Positions 1-5,662 of a stretch of 5,903 nucleotides of DNA are shown one piece after another; the first letter of the stretch is position 1, and every line of letters starts with the position of its first letter. The notes under the pieces were generated by a model. It did not search any database. It had not been told where the DNA came from and worked only from the letters and a program-made list of their open reading frames with translations. Position numbers and translations under genes: made by a program. The stretch is taken from NCBI GenBank assembly GCA_023412515.1, contig JAEYNO010000436.1:1-5903 (forward strand), written 5' to 3'. This stretch comes from Actinomycetes bacterium. Lineage in GTDB: Bacteria > Actinomycetota > Actinomycetes > Actinomycetales > Cellulomonadaceae.

Positions 1-471
1 CTCGCGGCGGCGACGGACCGCCTGGCCGACACCGCCGCCGACGCCGACGGCTACGCGGCCCTCGTCGACCGCGTGGCGCGCCCGCCGGCGCGCTGGAGCC
101 CGCTCGCGTGGGCGGGCGACGCCGTCAACGTCAGCGAGTACTTCATCCACCACGAGGACCTGCGCCGCGGGCGCGGGCCCGTGCCCGCCCGCGAGCTGCC
201 CGACGAGCTGGTCGAGGTGCTCTGGGCGCAGCTCGTGCGCACGGCTCCGCTGCGGCTGCGCCGGCTGCCGTCGGGGACCGTGCTGGTCCGCGACGACGGC
301 CGACGCGCCGCCGTCCGCTCGCCGCGCTCCGGGCACGGGTCGGTGGTGCTGCGAGGCGCCGTCGGCGAGCTCGTCCTCGCGGTGTCGGGCCGCCTGCAGG
401 CCGCGGACGTCCGGCTCGAGGGCGCCGACGAGGACGCCGCGGCCGTGCGCGGGCTCCTCACCGGACCGTGA
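1..471 (+). CDS. TIGR03085-like metal-binding protein (maleylpyruvate isomerase/DinB-like fold), 3' part
   Basis: The reading frame is open from the first base of the window to a TGA at 469-471, giving 156 residues; the true start lies upstream. The clearest signature is the stretch N-V-S-E-Y-F-I-H-H-E-D-L-R at about codons 43-55. It resembles the conserved NxxEYFxHHEDxR block of the actinobacterial TIGR03085 proteins, which belong to the mycothiol-dependent maleylpyruvate isomerase/DinB-like superfamily. The remainder (codons 60-156) resembles the small alpha/beta C-terminal part of that family, with a G-E-L-V-L stretch near codon 122. The members have no settled reaction; a metal-dependent, possibly thiol-linked role is inference only. 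The gene converges on hisF, with 42 bases between the stops. A GTG at 73 could be taken as a start, but family-like sequence continues upstream of it, so a truncated longer gene is the better reading. Confidence 0.8.
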   Translation, partial: LAAATDRLADTAADADGYAALVDRVARPPARWSPLAWAGDAVNVSEYFIHHEDLRRGRGPVPARELPDELVEVLWAQLVRTAPLRLRRLPSGTVLVRDDGRRAAVRSPRSGHGSVVLRGAVGELVLAVSGRLQAADVRLEGADEDAAAVRGLLTGP

Positions 472-505
472 GCGCGGCGCCGGCTGCCTCACCCGGGCGC
501 CGCGC
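472..505. terminator. Inverted repeat between convergent genes, likely two-way terminator
   Basis: GCGCGGCGCC at 472-481 and its exact reverse complement GGCGCCGCGC at 496-505 form a perfect 10-base-pair stem with a 14-base loop. The repeat begins directly after the stop codon of the plus-strand gene and ends 8 bases before the hisF stop. The symmetric stem and its place between two converging genes suggest a terminator working in both directions. There is no T-run on either side, which is common in high-GC actinomycetes, so the function is inferred from position and stem strength. Confidence 0.6.
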
Positions 506-513
506 GGCGGCGG

Positions 514-1284
514 TCAGCGGACGACGACGTCCGCGGCGCGCAGCGCGTCCTTGACCTGCCCGACCGTGAGCGTCCCGAAGTGGAAGACGCTCGCGGCCAG
601 GACCGCGTCGGCGCCCGCCCGCGCGGCCTCGACGAAGTGCTCCACGGTGCCCGCGCCGCCCGAGGCGATGAGCGGCACGCGCACGCGCGACCGCACGTCG
701 GCGATCATCTGCAGGTCGAAGCCCGCGGTCGTGCCGTCGGCGTCCATCGAGTTGAGCAGGATCTCCCCCACCCCGAGCTCGGCGGCGCGGTGCGCCCACT
801 CGACGGCGTCGATCCCCGTGCCGCGGCGGCCGCCGTGCGTCGTCACCTCGTAGCCGGACGCCGTGCGCACGTCGCCCGTCGTGCGGCGCGCGTCGACGGA
901 CAGGACGAGCACCTGCGAGCCGAAGCGGTCGGCGATCTCGGTGATGAGCTCGGGACGGGCGATCGCGGCGGTGTTCACCCCGACCTTGTCGGCGCCGGAC
1001 CGCAGGAGCCGGTCGACGTCCTCGGGCGAGCGGACGCCTCCCCCGACGGTCAGCGGCACGAACACCTCCTCGGCCGTGCGGCGGACGACGTCGTAGGTCG
1101 TCGCCCGGTCGGACGAGGAGGCCGACACGTCGAGGAACGTCACCTCGTCGGCGCCCTCGGCGTCGTAGCGACGCGCGAGCTCGACCGGGTCGCCCGCGTC
1201 GCGCAGGTTGGCGAAGTTCACGCCCTTGACGACCCGACCGGCGTCGACGTCCAGGCACGGGATGACCCGCAGCGCGAGACTCAC
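514..1284 (-). CDS. hisF: Imidazole glycerol phosphate synthase, cyclase subunit HisF
   Basis: This 256-residue protein has the normal HisF length and is a single (beta/alpha)8 barrel. With HisH it converts PRFAR and ammonia into imidazole glycerol phosphate and AICAR, linking histidine and purine synthesis in the cytoplasm. Visible family marks are R-V-I-P-C-L-D-V-D at residues 6-14 with catalytic Asp12, V-V-K-G-V-N-F at 18-24, the phosphate-binding L-T-V-G-G-G-V-R at 78-85, L-S-V-D-A with catalytic Asp131, and I-A-S-G-G-A-G-T at 206-213 (the second phosphate site). Asp12 and Asp131 correspond to Asp11 and Asp130 of Thermotoga HisF. The start is GTG at 1284, just ahead of the conserved L-R-V-I-P-C-L-D. 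It shares GTGA with the stop of the upstream FKBP gene and has only a weak AGG ahead of it, so translation is probably coupled. No other his gene is visible nearby. Confidence 0.97.
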   Translation of the reverse strand: MSLALRVIPCLDVDAGRVVKGVNFANLRDAGDPVELARRYDAEGADEVTFLDVSASSSDRATTYDVVRRTAEEVFVPLTVGGGVRSPEDVDRLLRSGADKVGVNTAAIARPELITEIADRFGSQVLVLSVDARRTTGDVRTASGYEVTTHGGRRGTGIDAVEWAHRAAELGVGEILLNSMDADGTTAGFDLQMIADVRSRVRVPLIASGGAGTVEHFVEAARAGADAVLAASVFHFGTLTVGQVKDALRAADVVVR

Positions 1285-2156
1285 GGCGTGGCCTGCGCGG
1301 GAGCGCCGGTCGCGAGGATGTCGATGACGAACACGACGGTCTTGCCCGCGAGCTCCTCGGCGTCGGTGACGCCGAGCGGGTAGGACGGCGGCACGACGAG
1401 CATCACGCGGCTCCCGGTCGGCTGGTCGACGAGGCCCTCGGCCCACGGCGGCACGTCGGAGAGCAGGAACGACACCGGCAGGCCGCGCTGCCAGGTCGAG
1501 TCGAACAGGGCGCCGTCGTCCCACGCGAACCCGCCGTACTGGACCGTGATGACGTCGCCGGCCGCGACCTGCGCGCCCGTGCCGCGCACGAGCGGCTGCA
1601 CGACGAGCTCGTCGGGCGGCGGCGTGCCGGTCGCCGTGAGCGTGGGCACGCCGTCCTCCTCGCCCACCACGGGCAGTGCCGGGTCCGGTGTGACGGCCTC
1701 GCCCTCGGCACGCGTCGGAAGGACGTCCAGCACGGTCACGGTCGGGTAGTCCGCCCCGGAGCCGCCGGGCGCGACCTGCAGCAGCCGCGCGCCGACCTGC
1801 TGACCCTTGAGCGTCTCGTACAGGTCGGTGCCCAGGTCCTCGACCGTGAGCATGCGCGGCGTCGGGCTCGTCGAGTAGCTCTCCTTCACCAGACTCGCGT
1901 CGGTCGCGTTCTCGAGCCAGAAGTCGATGAGCACCGGAGACCCGTCCACGAGCTCGGTGCCGGTCCCCGGCCACACGACCTCGCGGTGCGTCGCGTCGAC
2001 CGAGAGCGGGGTCAGGTACGTGACCGTCGGGGCCTGGCCCGCGCTCCCGGTCACCGTCACCTCGGTGTCGTCGGAGACGGCCGTCCCGCACGCCGCGAGC
2101 AGCAGCCCGAGGACCACCAGGACCACCGCCCGGCGCGCACCCGCCAGCACCTGCAC
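1281..2156 (-). CDS. FKBP-type peptidyl-prolyl cis-trans isomerase lipoprotein with two FKBP-like halves
   Basis: The 291-residue product starts with a lipoprotein signal peptide: Arg8-Arg9, a hydrophobic stretch at 10-20, and a lipobox L20-A21-A22-C23. It should therefore be anchored to the outer face of the membrane, where it would speed prolyl isomerisation of exported proteins. The C-terminal half (about 184-282) is a recognisable FKBP domain. It has D-V-I-T-V-Q-Y-G-G at 201-209, L-F-D-S at 217-220, Trp239 in P-P-W-A-E-G-L, G-S-R-V-M-L-V-V-P-P at 248-257, Tyr259, and V-F-V-I-D-I-L at 275-281. These match the FKBP12 pocket residues Tyr26, Phe36, Asp37, Trp59, Tyr82 and Phe99. The first half (about 55-147) has a similar strand order but lacks the F-D-S motif, so it is probably a non-catalytic FKBP-like domain. 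The GTG at 2156 is chosen because GGGGAGG lies 7 bases upstream. An FKBP gene beside pafA is also known in Streptomyces. The stop overlaps hisF. Confidence 0.92.
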   Translation of the reverse strand: MQVLAGARRAVVLVVLGLLLAACGTAVSDDTEVTVTGSAGQAPTVTYLTPLSVDATHREVVWPGTGTELVDGSPVLIDFWLENATDASLVKESYSTSPTPRMLTVEDLGTDLYETLKGQQVGARLLQVAPGGSGADYPTVTVLDVLPTRAEGEAVTPDPALPVVGEEDGVPTLTATGTPPPDELVVQPLVRGTGAQVAAGDVITVQYGGFAWDDGALFDSTWQRGLPVSFLLSDVPPWAEGLVDQPTGSRVMLVVPPSYPLGVTDAEELAGKTVVFVIDILATGAPAQATP

Positions 2157-2163
2157 GTCCGCG

Positions 2164-2170
2164 CCTCCCC
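2164..2170 (-). promoter_or_regulatory. Ribosome binding site fixing the FKBP lipoprotein start
   Basis: On the minus strand GGGGAGG lies 7 bases before the GTG at 2156. A second GTG at 2150 would sit 13 bases away and is less suitable. The open frame continues upstream into pafA, but that extension has no family-like sequence, so this site decides the start. Confidence 0.75.
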
Positions 2171-2231
2171 AGCTCGTCCGACGCCGCGTCACCTGGTCGC
2201 GGCTCGCCCGGCGCTCGCCGGACGGGGCCTC

Positions 2232-2237
2232 ACTGTA
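2232..2237 (-). promoter_or_regulatory. Possible -10 element (TACAGT) for the FKBP-hisF pair
   Basis: On the minus strand TACAGT fits the actinobacterial TANNNT -10 pattern and lies 75 bases before the FKBP start, within the 142-base gap after pafA. I see no good -35 hexamer at 16-19 bases upstream. It could give the FKBP-hisF pair its own transcript, but a 6-base match is weak evidence. Confidence 0.3.
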
Positions 2238-2282
2238 CGGGAGCACGCTGGGCGTCGTGCCTGCTCGTCCGCGGTCCGCGAC

Positions 2283-2298
2283 CGTGGCGGACGCCACG
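2283..2298 (-). terminator. Hairpin directly after the pafA stop codon
   Basis: CGTGGC at 2283-2288 and GCCACG at 2293-2298 form a perfect 6-base-pair stem with a 4-base loop, starting at the base after the pafA TGA. No T-run follows in the direction of pafA transcription. It may weaken read-through, slow the ribosome, or protect the 3' end of the proteasome transcript; which of these applies cannot be told from sequence. Confidence 0.4.
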
Positions 2299-3660
2299 TC
2301 ACATGGACTCGATGAGCCGCTCGACGCGCTCGTCGACGTTCCGGAAGGGGTCCTTGCACAGCACCGTGCGCTGCGCCTGGTCGTTGAGCTTGAGGTGCAC
2401 CCAGTCCACCGTGTAATCGCGTCGCGCGTCCTGGGCCGCACGCACGAAGTCGCCGCGGAGCTTGGCGCGGGTCGTCTGCGGCGGCACGGCCGTGGCCTCG
2501 AAGACGTCGAGGTCGGTCGTGACGCGCTCGACGAGACCGCGCGCCGCCAGCAGGTTGTACAGCCCCTCGGTGCGCGAGATGTCGTGGTACGCGAGGTCGA
2601 GGCGCTGCACGCGCACGTCCGACAGCTCGAGGTCGTGCTTGGCGCGGTAGCGCTCGATCATGCGGTACTTGATGACCCAGTCGAGCTCGCGCTCGACCAG
2701 CGACAGGTCGCCCGTGCGCAGGGCCCGCAGCCCGCGCTCCCACAGGTCGAGGACCTGCTTGGTGTCGGGCGTCGGGCCCACCTCGGACGCGACGAAGTCC
2801 GAGACCCGCGCGAGGTACTCCTCCTGCAGGTCGATCGCGGTGACGGTGCGACCGGTGGCGAGCGTGACGGGGTGGGTGCCGGTCATGTCGTGGCTGATCT
2901 CGCGGATCGCCCGGATCGGGTTCTCGAGGGTCAGGTCGCGCATGGGCACGCCGGCCTCGATCAGACGCAGCAGGAGATCCGTCGACCCGACCTTGAGCAT
3001 CGTCGTCGTCTCGGACATCGAGGAGTCGCCGACGATCACGTGCAGGCGGCGGTAGTGCTCGGCGTCCGCGTGCGGCTCGTCGCGCGTGTTGATGATGGGG
3101 CGCGACCGGGTCGTCGCGCTCGAGACGGCCTCCCAGATGTGGTCGGCGCGCTGCGACAGGCAGTAGACCGCGCCGCGCGGCGTGGTCAGCACCTTGCCCG
3201 CGCCGGTGAGCACCTGGCGCGTGATGAGGAACGGCACGAGGACGTCCGAGAGCCGCGCGAAGTCGCCCTGCCGCCGCACGAGGTAGTTCTCGTGGCAGCC
3301 GTAGGAGTTGCCCGCCGAGTCCGTGTTGTTCTTGAACAGGTGGATGCGTCCCGGCAGCCCCTCGTGCTCGAGACGCTGCTGCGCGTCCTCGACGAGCCCC
3401 TCGAGGATCCGCTCGCCCGCCCGGTCGTGCGTGACGAGCTGGCGCCAGTCGTCGCACTCGGCGGTCGCGTACTCGGGGTGCGAGCCGACGTCGAGGTAGA
3501 GCCGCGAGCCGTTGCGCAGGAAGACGTTCGAGGACCTGCCCCACGCCACGACCTTGCGGAACAGGTACCGCGCGACCTCGTCGGCCGACAGACCCCGGCC
3601 GTCCTGCGCCGCGCACGTCACCCCGTACTCGGTCTCCAGACCGAAGATGCGCCTGTCCAT
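2299..3660 (-). CDS. pafA: Pup--protein ligase PafA
   Basis: PafA uses ATP to phosphorylate the C-terminal glutamate of deamidated Pup and joins it to a lysine side chain of a target protein, marking it for the proteasome. It has a carboxylate-amine ligase fold related to glutamine synthetase. The product has 453 residues, the usual length. It opens with M-D-R-R-I-F-G-L-E-T-E-Y-G, in which Glu9 is a metal ligand, followed by L-Y-L-D-V-G-S-H-P-E-Y-A-T at 54-66, where Asp57 is the catalytic aspartate. H-L-F-K-N-N-T-D-S-A-G-N-S-Y-G, the later S-R-P-I-I-N-T-R-D-E-P-H, and a C-terminal domain ending in R-L-I-E-S-M all fit the family. It begins as PafA not Dop: the N-terminal region has no long Dop-type insertion loop. 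The ATG at 3660 has GGGGAGG 5 bases upstream. It lies 40 bases after prcA and is probably on the same transcript. Confidence 0.97.
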   Translation of the reverse strand: MDRRIFGLETEYGVTCAAQDGRGLSADEVARYLFRKVVAWGRSSNVFLRNGSRLYLDVGSHPEYATAECDDWRQLVTHDRAGERILEGLVEDAQQRLEHEGLPGRIHLFKNNTDSAGNSYGCHENYLVRRQGDFARLSDVLVPFLITRQVLTGAGKVLTTPRGAVYCLSQRADHIWEAVSSATTRSRPIINTRDEPHADAEHYRRLHVIVGDSSMSETTTMLKVGSTDLLLRLIEAGVPMRDLTLENPIRAIREISHDMTGTHPVTLATGRTVTAIDLQEEYLARVSDFVASEVGPTPDTKQVLDLWERGLRALRTGDLSLVERELDWVIKYRMIERYRAKHDLELSDVRVQRLDLAYHDISRTEGLYNLLAARGLVERVTTDLDVFEATAVPPQTTRAKLRGDFVRAAQDARRDYTVDWVHLKLNDQAQRTVLCKDPFRNVDERVERLIESM

Positions 3661-3700
3661 GCGTGCCTCCCCGTCGGCTCGTCCGCGTGCCCCGCCCGCC

Positions 3701-4435
3701 TCAGGCGGACGACGGACCCTGTCCAGCGCCCGGCGTCCCCGCACCGTCGAGCACGTCCTCCAGCAGCGCACCCGTGAGCCGGCGGAAGGCACGGCGCGGG
3801 CGCGTGCGGTCGAGCACGGCGACCTCGAGCTGCGCCGCCCCCAGCGTGCGCGGCTCGCCGTCGTCGCCCGACGACCCGAGCGCACGCACCGCGACCCCCA
3901 GCACCTCCGACAGCGTCATGCCCGGGCGCCACCCGCCCTCGAGCACGCCCGCGAGGCGCTCCGCCTGCCCGCCCATGACGACCCAGCCGTGCTCGTCGGT
4001 CACCGAGCCGTCGTACGACAGCCGGTAGATCTGGTCGCCCGCGGGCTCGCGCCCGACCTCGACGACCACGAGCTCGACCTCGAGCGGCTTCGACTCGGTC
4101 GTGAACACCGTGCCGAGCGTCTGCGCGTACGCGTTGGCCAGGCCGCGCGCCGTGACGTCGACACGGTCGTAGGAGTACCCGCGCAGGTCGGCGTAGCGGA
4201 CGCCCGCGACGCGCAGGTTCTCGAACTCGTTGTACTTGCCGACCGCGGCGAACGCGATGCGGTCGTAGATCTCGGAGATCTTGTGCAGCGCGCGCGACGG
4301 GTTCTCGGTCGCGAAGGCGACGCCGTCGTCGTACTGCAGCACCACCACCGAGCGCCCGCGGGCGATGCCCTTGCGGGCGTAGTCCGCGCGGTCCTTCATG
4401 AGCTGCTCGGGCGAGACGTAGAACGGCATGCTCAT
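3701..4435 (-). CDS. prcA: 20S proteasome alpha subunit PrcA
   Basis: PrcA forms the two outer heptameric rings of the 20S core, gating substrate entry and docking the C-terminal tails of the Mpa/ARC ATPase or other activators. The 244-residue product lacks a catalytic N-terminal threonine, as expected for an alpha subunit. It begins M-S-M-P-F-Y-V-S-P-E-Q, the gating segment, followed by A-R-K-G-I-A-R-G at 20-27, E-N-P-S-R at 44-48, and K-I-S-E-I-Y-D-R at 52-59. Lys52 aligns with the pocket lysine that holds activator tails. G-K-Y-N-E-F-E-N-L at 66-74 and A-Y-A-Q-T-L-G-T at 102-109 are also typical, as is R-P-R-R-A-F-R-R at 212-219. The last 15 residues are Gly/Ala/Pro/Ser-rich and probably disordered. 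The ATG at 4435 shares ATGA with the prcB stop and has GAGGGGG 7 bases upstream, which favours it over the in-frame ATG at 4429. The tight overlap supports near-equal output of PrcA and PrcB. Confidence 0.97.
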   Translation of the reverse strand: MSMPFYVSPEQLMKDRADYARKGIARGRSVVVLQYDDGVAFATENPSRALHKISEIYDRIAFAAVGKYNEFENLRVAGVRYADLRGYSYDRVDVTARGLANAYAQTLGTVFTTESKPLEVELVVVEVGREPAGDQIYRLSYDGSVTDEHGWVVMGGQAERLAGVLEGGWRPGMTLSEVLGVAVRALGSSGDDGEPRTLGAAQLEVAVLDRTRPRRAFRRLTGALLEDVLDGAGTPGAGQGPSSA

Positions 4436-5280
4436 CGGACGTCCCCCTCGTCGGCACCCGCGCGGCGGGTGCGCTCGACGCCCGCGACGGCGGCCGCGAG
4501 CTCGTCGTCCGGGACCCGCAGGTAACCGGCGGCCGTCACGGTCGCGACGACCGGCCAGATCTGCCGGACGTGGTCGGGGCCGCCCGTCGCGGAGTCGTCG
4601 TCGGCCGCGTCGACCAGCGCCTCGACCGCGACGCGCACCGCGTCGGCCGCGTCCATGCCAGCCCGCCAGCGCTTCTTGAGCGACCCGCGCGCGAAGACCG
4701 ACCCCGACCCGACCGCGTGGTGGTCGTGCTCCTCGTAGCGACCGCCCGTGACGTCGTACGAGAACAGCCGGCCCACCCCCCGGTCGAGGTCGTAGCCGCC
4801 GAAGAGCGGCACGACCGCGAGGCCCTGCATCGCGAGGCCGAGGTTGCCGCGGATCATCGTCGCGAGACGGTTGGCCTTGCCGTCGAGCGACAGCAGGCTG
4901 CCCTCGATCTTCTCGTAGTGCTCCAGCTCGAGCTGGAAGAGCCGCACCAGCTCGATCGCGAGGCCCGCCGTGCCGGCGATGCCCACGGCGGAGAACTCGT
5001 CCGCCGGGAACACCTTCTCGATGTGCCGGCTCGCGATCATCGACCCCATGGTGGCCCGCCTGTCCCCCGCCACCACGACGCCGCCGTCGAACGTCAGCGC
5101 GACGATCGTGGTGCCGTGCGGCGCGTGCACCTCACCCGCCGGCAGCGGCCGGTTCCCGGGCAGCAGCTCGGGCGCGTGGCCCGCGAGGAACTCGACGAAC
5201 GACGACGACCCGGGCGTGGTGAAGGCGTGCGGCAGCCGACCGGACGAGGGCTGCGCGGGGCCGGACCAGGAGTGCACCAT
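4432..5280 (-). CDS. prcB: 20S proteasome beta subunit PrcB (precursor)
   Basis: PrcB forms the two inner heptameric rings and carries the proteolytic sites. The 282-residue precursor has a propeptide of about 56 residues that includes S-S-F-V-E-F-L-A-G-H-A-P-E-L-L-P. It ends at H-G before T-T-I-V-A-L; self-cleavage between Gly56 and Thr57 would give a 226-residue mature subunit. Counting from Thr57 as Thr1, Asp17 (in V-A-G-D-R-R) and Lys33 (in I-E-K-V-F) stand exactly where the catalytic triad requires. G-S-G-S-V-F-A at 191-197 and D-A-A-D-D-D-S-A-T-G-G-P-D at 224-236 are further beta-subunit marks. The ATG at 5280 lies 6 bases after the pup stop. It has only an indistinct AAGGGCGG upstream, inside the last pup codons, so translation may be coupled to pup. 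The gene overlaps prcA by 4 bases. Confidence 0.97.
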   Translation of the reverse strand: MVHSWSGPAQPSSGRLPHAFTTPGSSSFVEFLAGHAPELLPGNRPLPAGEVHAPHGTTIVALTFDGGVVVAGDRRATMGSMIASRHIEKVFPADEFSAVGIAGTAGLAIELVRLFQLELEHYEKIEGSLLSLDGKANRLATMIRGNLGLAMQGLAVVPLFGGYDLDRGVGRLFSYDVTGGRYEEHDHHAVGSGSVFARGSLKKRWRAGMDAADAVRVAVEALVDAADDDSATGGPDHVRQIWPVVATVTAAGYLRVPDDELAAAVAGVERTRRAGADEGDVR

Positions 5281-5286
5281 CGGCGA

Positions 5287-5481
5287 TCACTGACCGCCCT
5301 TCTGCACGAAGCCGCGGACGAACTGCTCGGCGTTCTGCTCGAGGACGTCGTCGATCTCCTCCAGCAGCGCGTCGACCTCCGCGTCGCGGGACTGCGCGCT
5401 CGCCGCCGCAGGGGCCGGCGTCCCCGGCTCGTCGACCGGCTCGTCGTCGTGACGGCGCCTGACGTGTTCTTGCCCAGCCAT
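5287..5481 (-). CDS. pup: Prokaryotic ubiquitin-like protein Pup (Gln-ending form)
   Basis: Pup is the small, mostly disordered protein tag attached by PafA to lysines. This 64-residue form has the standard length and ends G-G-Q. The C-terminal glutamine must therefore be deamidated to glutamate by Dop before ligation. Residues 1-33 are charged and Pro/Ala-rich. Residues 34-60 (A-E-V-D-A-L-L-E-E-I-D-D-V-L-E and onward) form the conserved helical region that pairs with the coiled coil of the Mpa/ARC ATPase. Lys61 is the only lysine in the protein. The ATG at 5481 has GGAGG 5 bases upstream and starts the usual M-A-G-Q-E sequence; longer readings of this frame run into unrelated sequence. It is the first gene of the cluster and is followed by prcB after 6 bases. 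Confidence 0.98.
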   Translation of the reverse strand: MAGQEHVRRRHDDEPVDEPGTPAPAAASAQSRDAEVDALLEEIDDVLEQNAEQFVRGFVQKGGQ

Positions 5482-5490
5482 GGTGACCTC

Positions 5491-5506
5491 CGTCCCTGCG
5501 GGAACG
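5491..5506 (-). promoter_or_regulatory. Small hairpin in the pup leader next to the ribosome binding site
   Basis: In the minus-strand transcript, CGT-T-CCC and GGGACG can pair around a 3-base loop, giving six pairs with one bulged base. The 3' arm ends on the first G of the pup GGAGG site. It could limit or tune ribosome access. Six pairs with a bulge are easily found by chance in DNA this rich in G and C. Confidence 0.25.
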
Positions 5507-5527
5507 TGCCGCGTGCCCGCGTGGCCC

Positions 5528-5533
5528 ACCCTA
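5528..5533 (-). promoter_or_regulatory. Candidate -10 element (TAGGGT) for the pup-prcB-prcA-pafA cluster
   Basis: On the minus strand TAGGGT fits TANNNT and lies 46 bases before the pup ATG, which would give a leader of roughly 40 bases. A -35 hexamer near TTGACA is not visible at 16-19 bases upstream. The element is flanked by two copies of GGCCCA (plus strand, 5523-5528 and 5534-5539) set 11 bases apart, about one helical turn. The position is right for the cluster promoter, but the motif is short. Confidence 0.4.
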
Positions 5534-5613
5534 GGCCCAACCACCCGCGCCCGTACGTCGGGCGGCCGCGTCGTGGACGGGTGGGCCCTGCCGGAGGCCC
5601 CCCGCGCACGCCC

Positions 5614-5627
5614 GCCTGTGGACAGGC
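5614..5627. promoter_or_regulatory. Perfect dyad GCCTGT-GG-ACAGGC with DnaA-box-like core
   Basis: Two 6-base arms, GCCTGT and ACAGGC, are exact reverse complements around a GG centre. The dyad lies 132 bases upstream of the pup start and 35 bases upstream of the divergent zinc-ribbon gene. Read on the minus strand, its core CTGTCCACA differs by one base from the TTGTCCACA box bound by DnaA in Streptomyces. It may be an operator for one or both genes, a DnaA site, or chance. Confidence 0.35.
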
Positions 5628-5662
5628 TGAGCGTCGCACCCGCCACCTGGCACGATGCGCGC

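Noticed and set aside
514..2091. An upstream extension of the hisF frame giving a 525-residue protein, as if hisF were a fusion
   Set aside because: The extra N-terminal part is an Arg/Gly/Ala-rich shadow of the FKBP gene. The conserved HisF sequence begins exactly at the GTG at 1284.
2267..2280. Two adjacent copies of GTCCGCG
   Set aside because: A 7-base tandem of GC-rich sequence is likely by chance here and shows no further copies or link to a promoter.
1927..3777. A 616-codon open frame on the plus strand, antisense to pafA and part of the FKBP gene
   Set aside because: Its translation is low-complexity Arg/Val/Ala/Asp sequence without recognisable domains, and it lies opposite a fully conserved PafA. 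Long antisense frames are expected in DNA this rich in G and C.
2299..3885. An upstream extension of pafA to a 528-residue protein
   Set aside because: The extra part overlaps prcA out of frame and has no PafA-like sequence; the canonical M-D-R-R-I-F-G-L-E-T-E-Y begins at 3660 with a good ribosome binding site.
3512..4525. A 337-codon plus-strand open frame opposite prcA
   Set aside because: It is Arg- and Ala-rich with no family signature and mirrors the codon bias of PrcA on the other strand.
5619..5624. TGGACA as a -35 box for the divergent zinc-ribbon gene
   Set aside because: It matches TTGACA at five of six bases but stands 26 bases from the only candidate -10 (CACGAT at 5651-5656), too far for a standard promoter.
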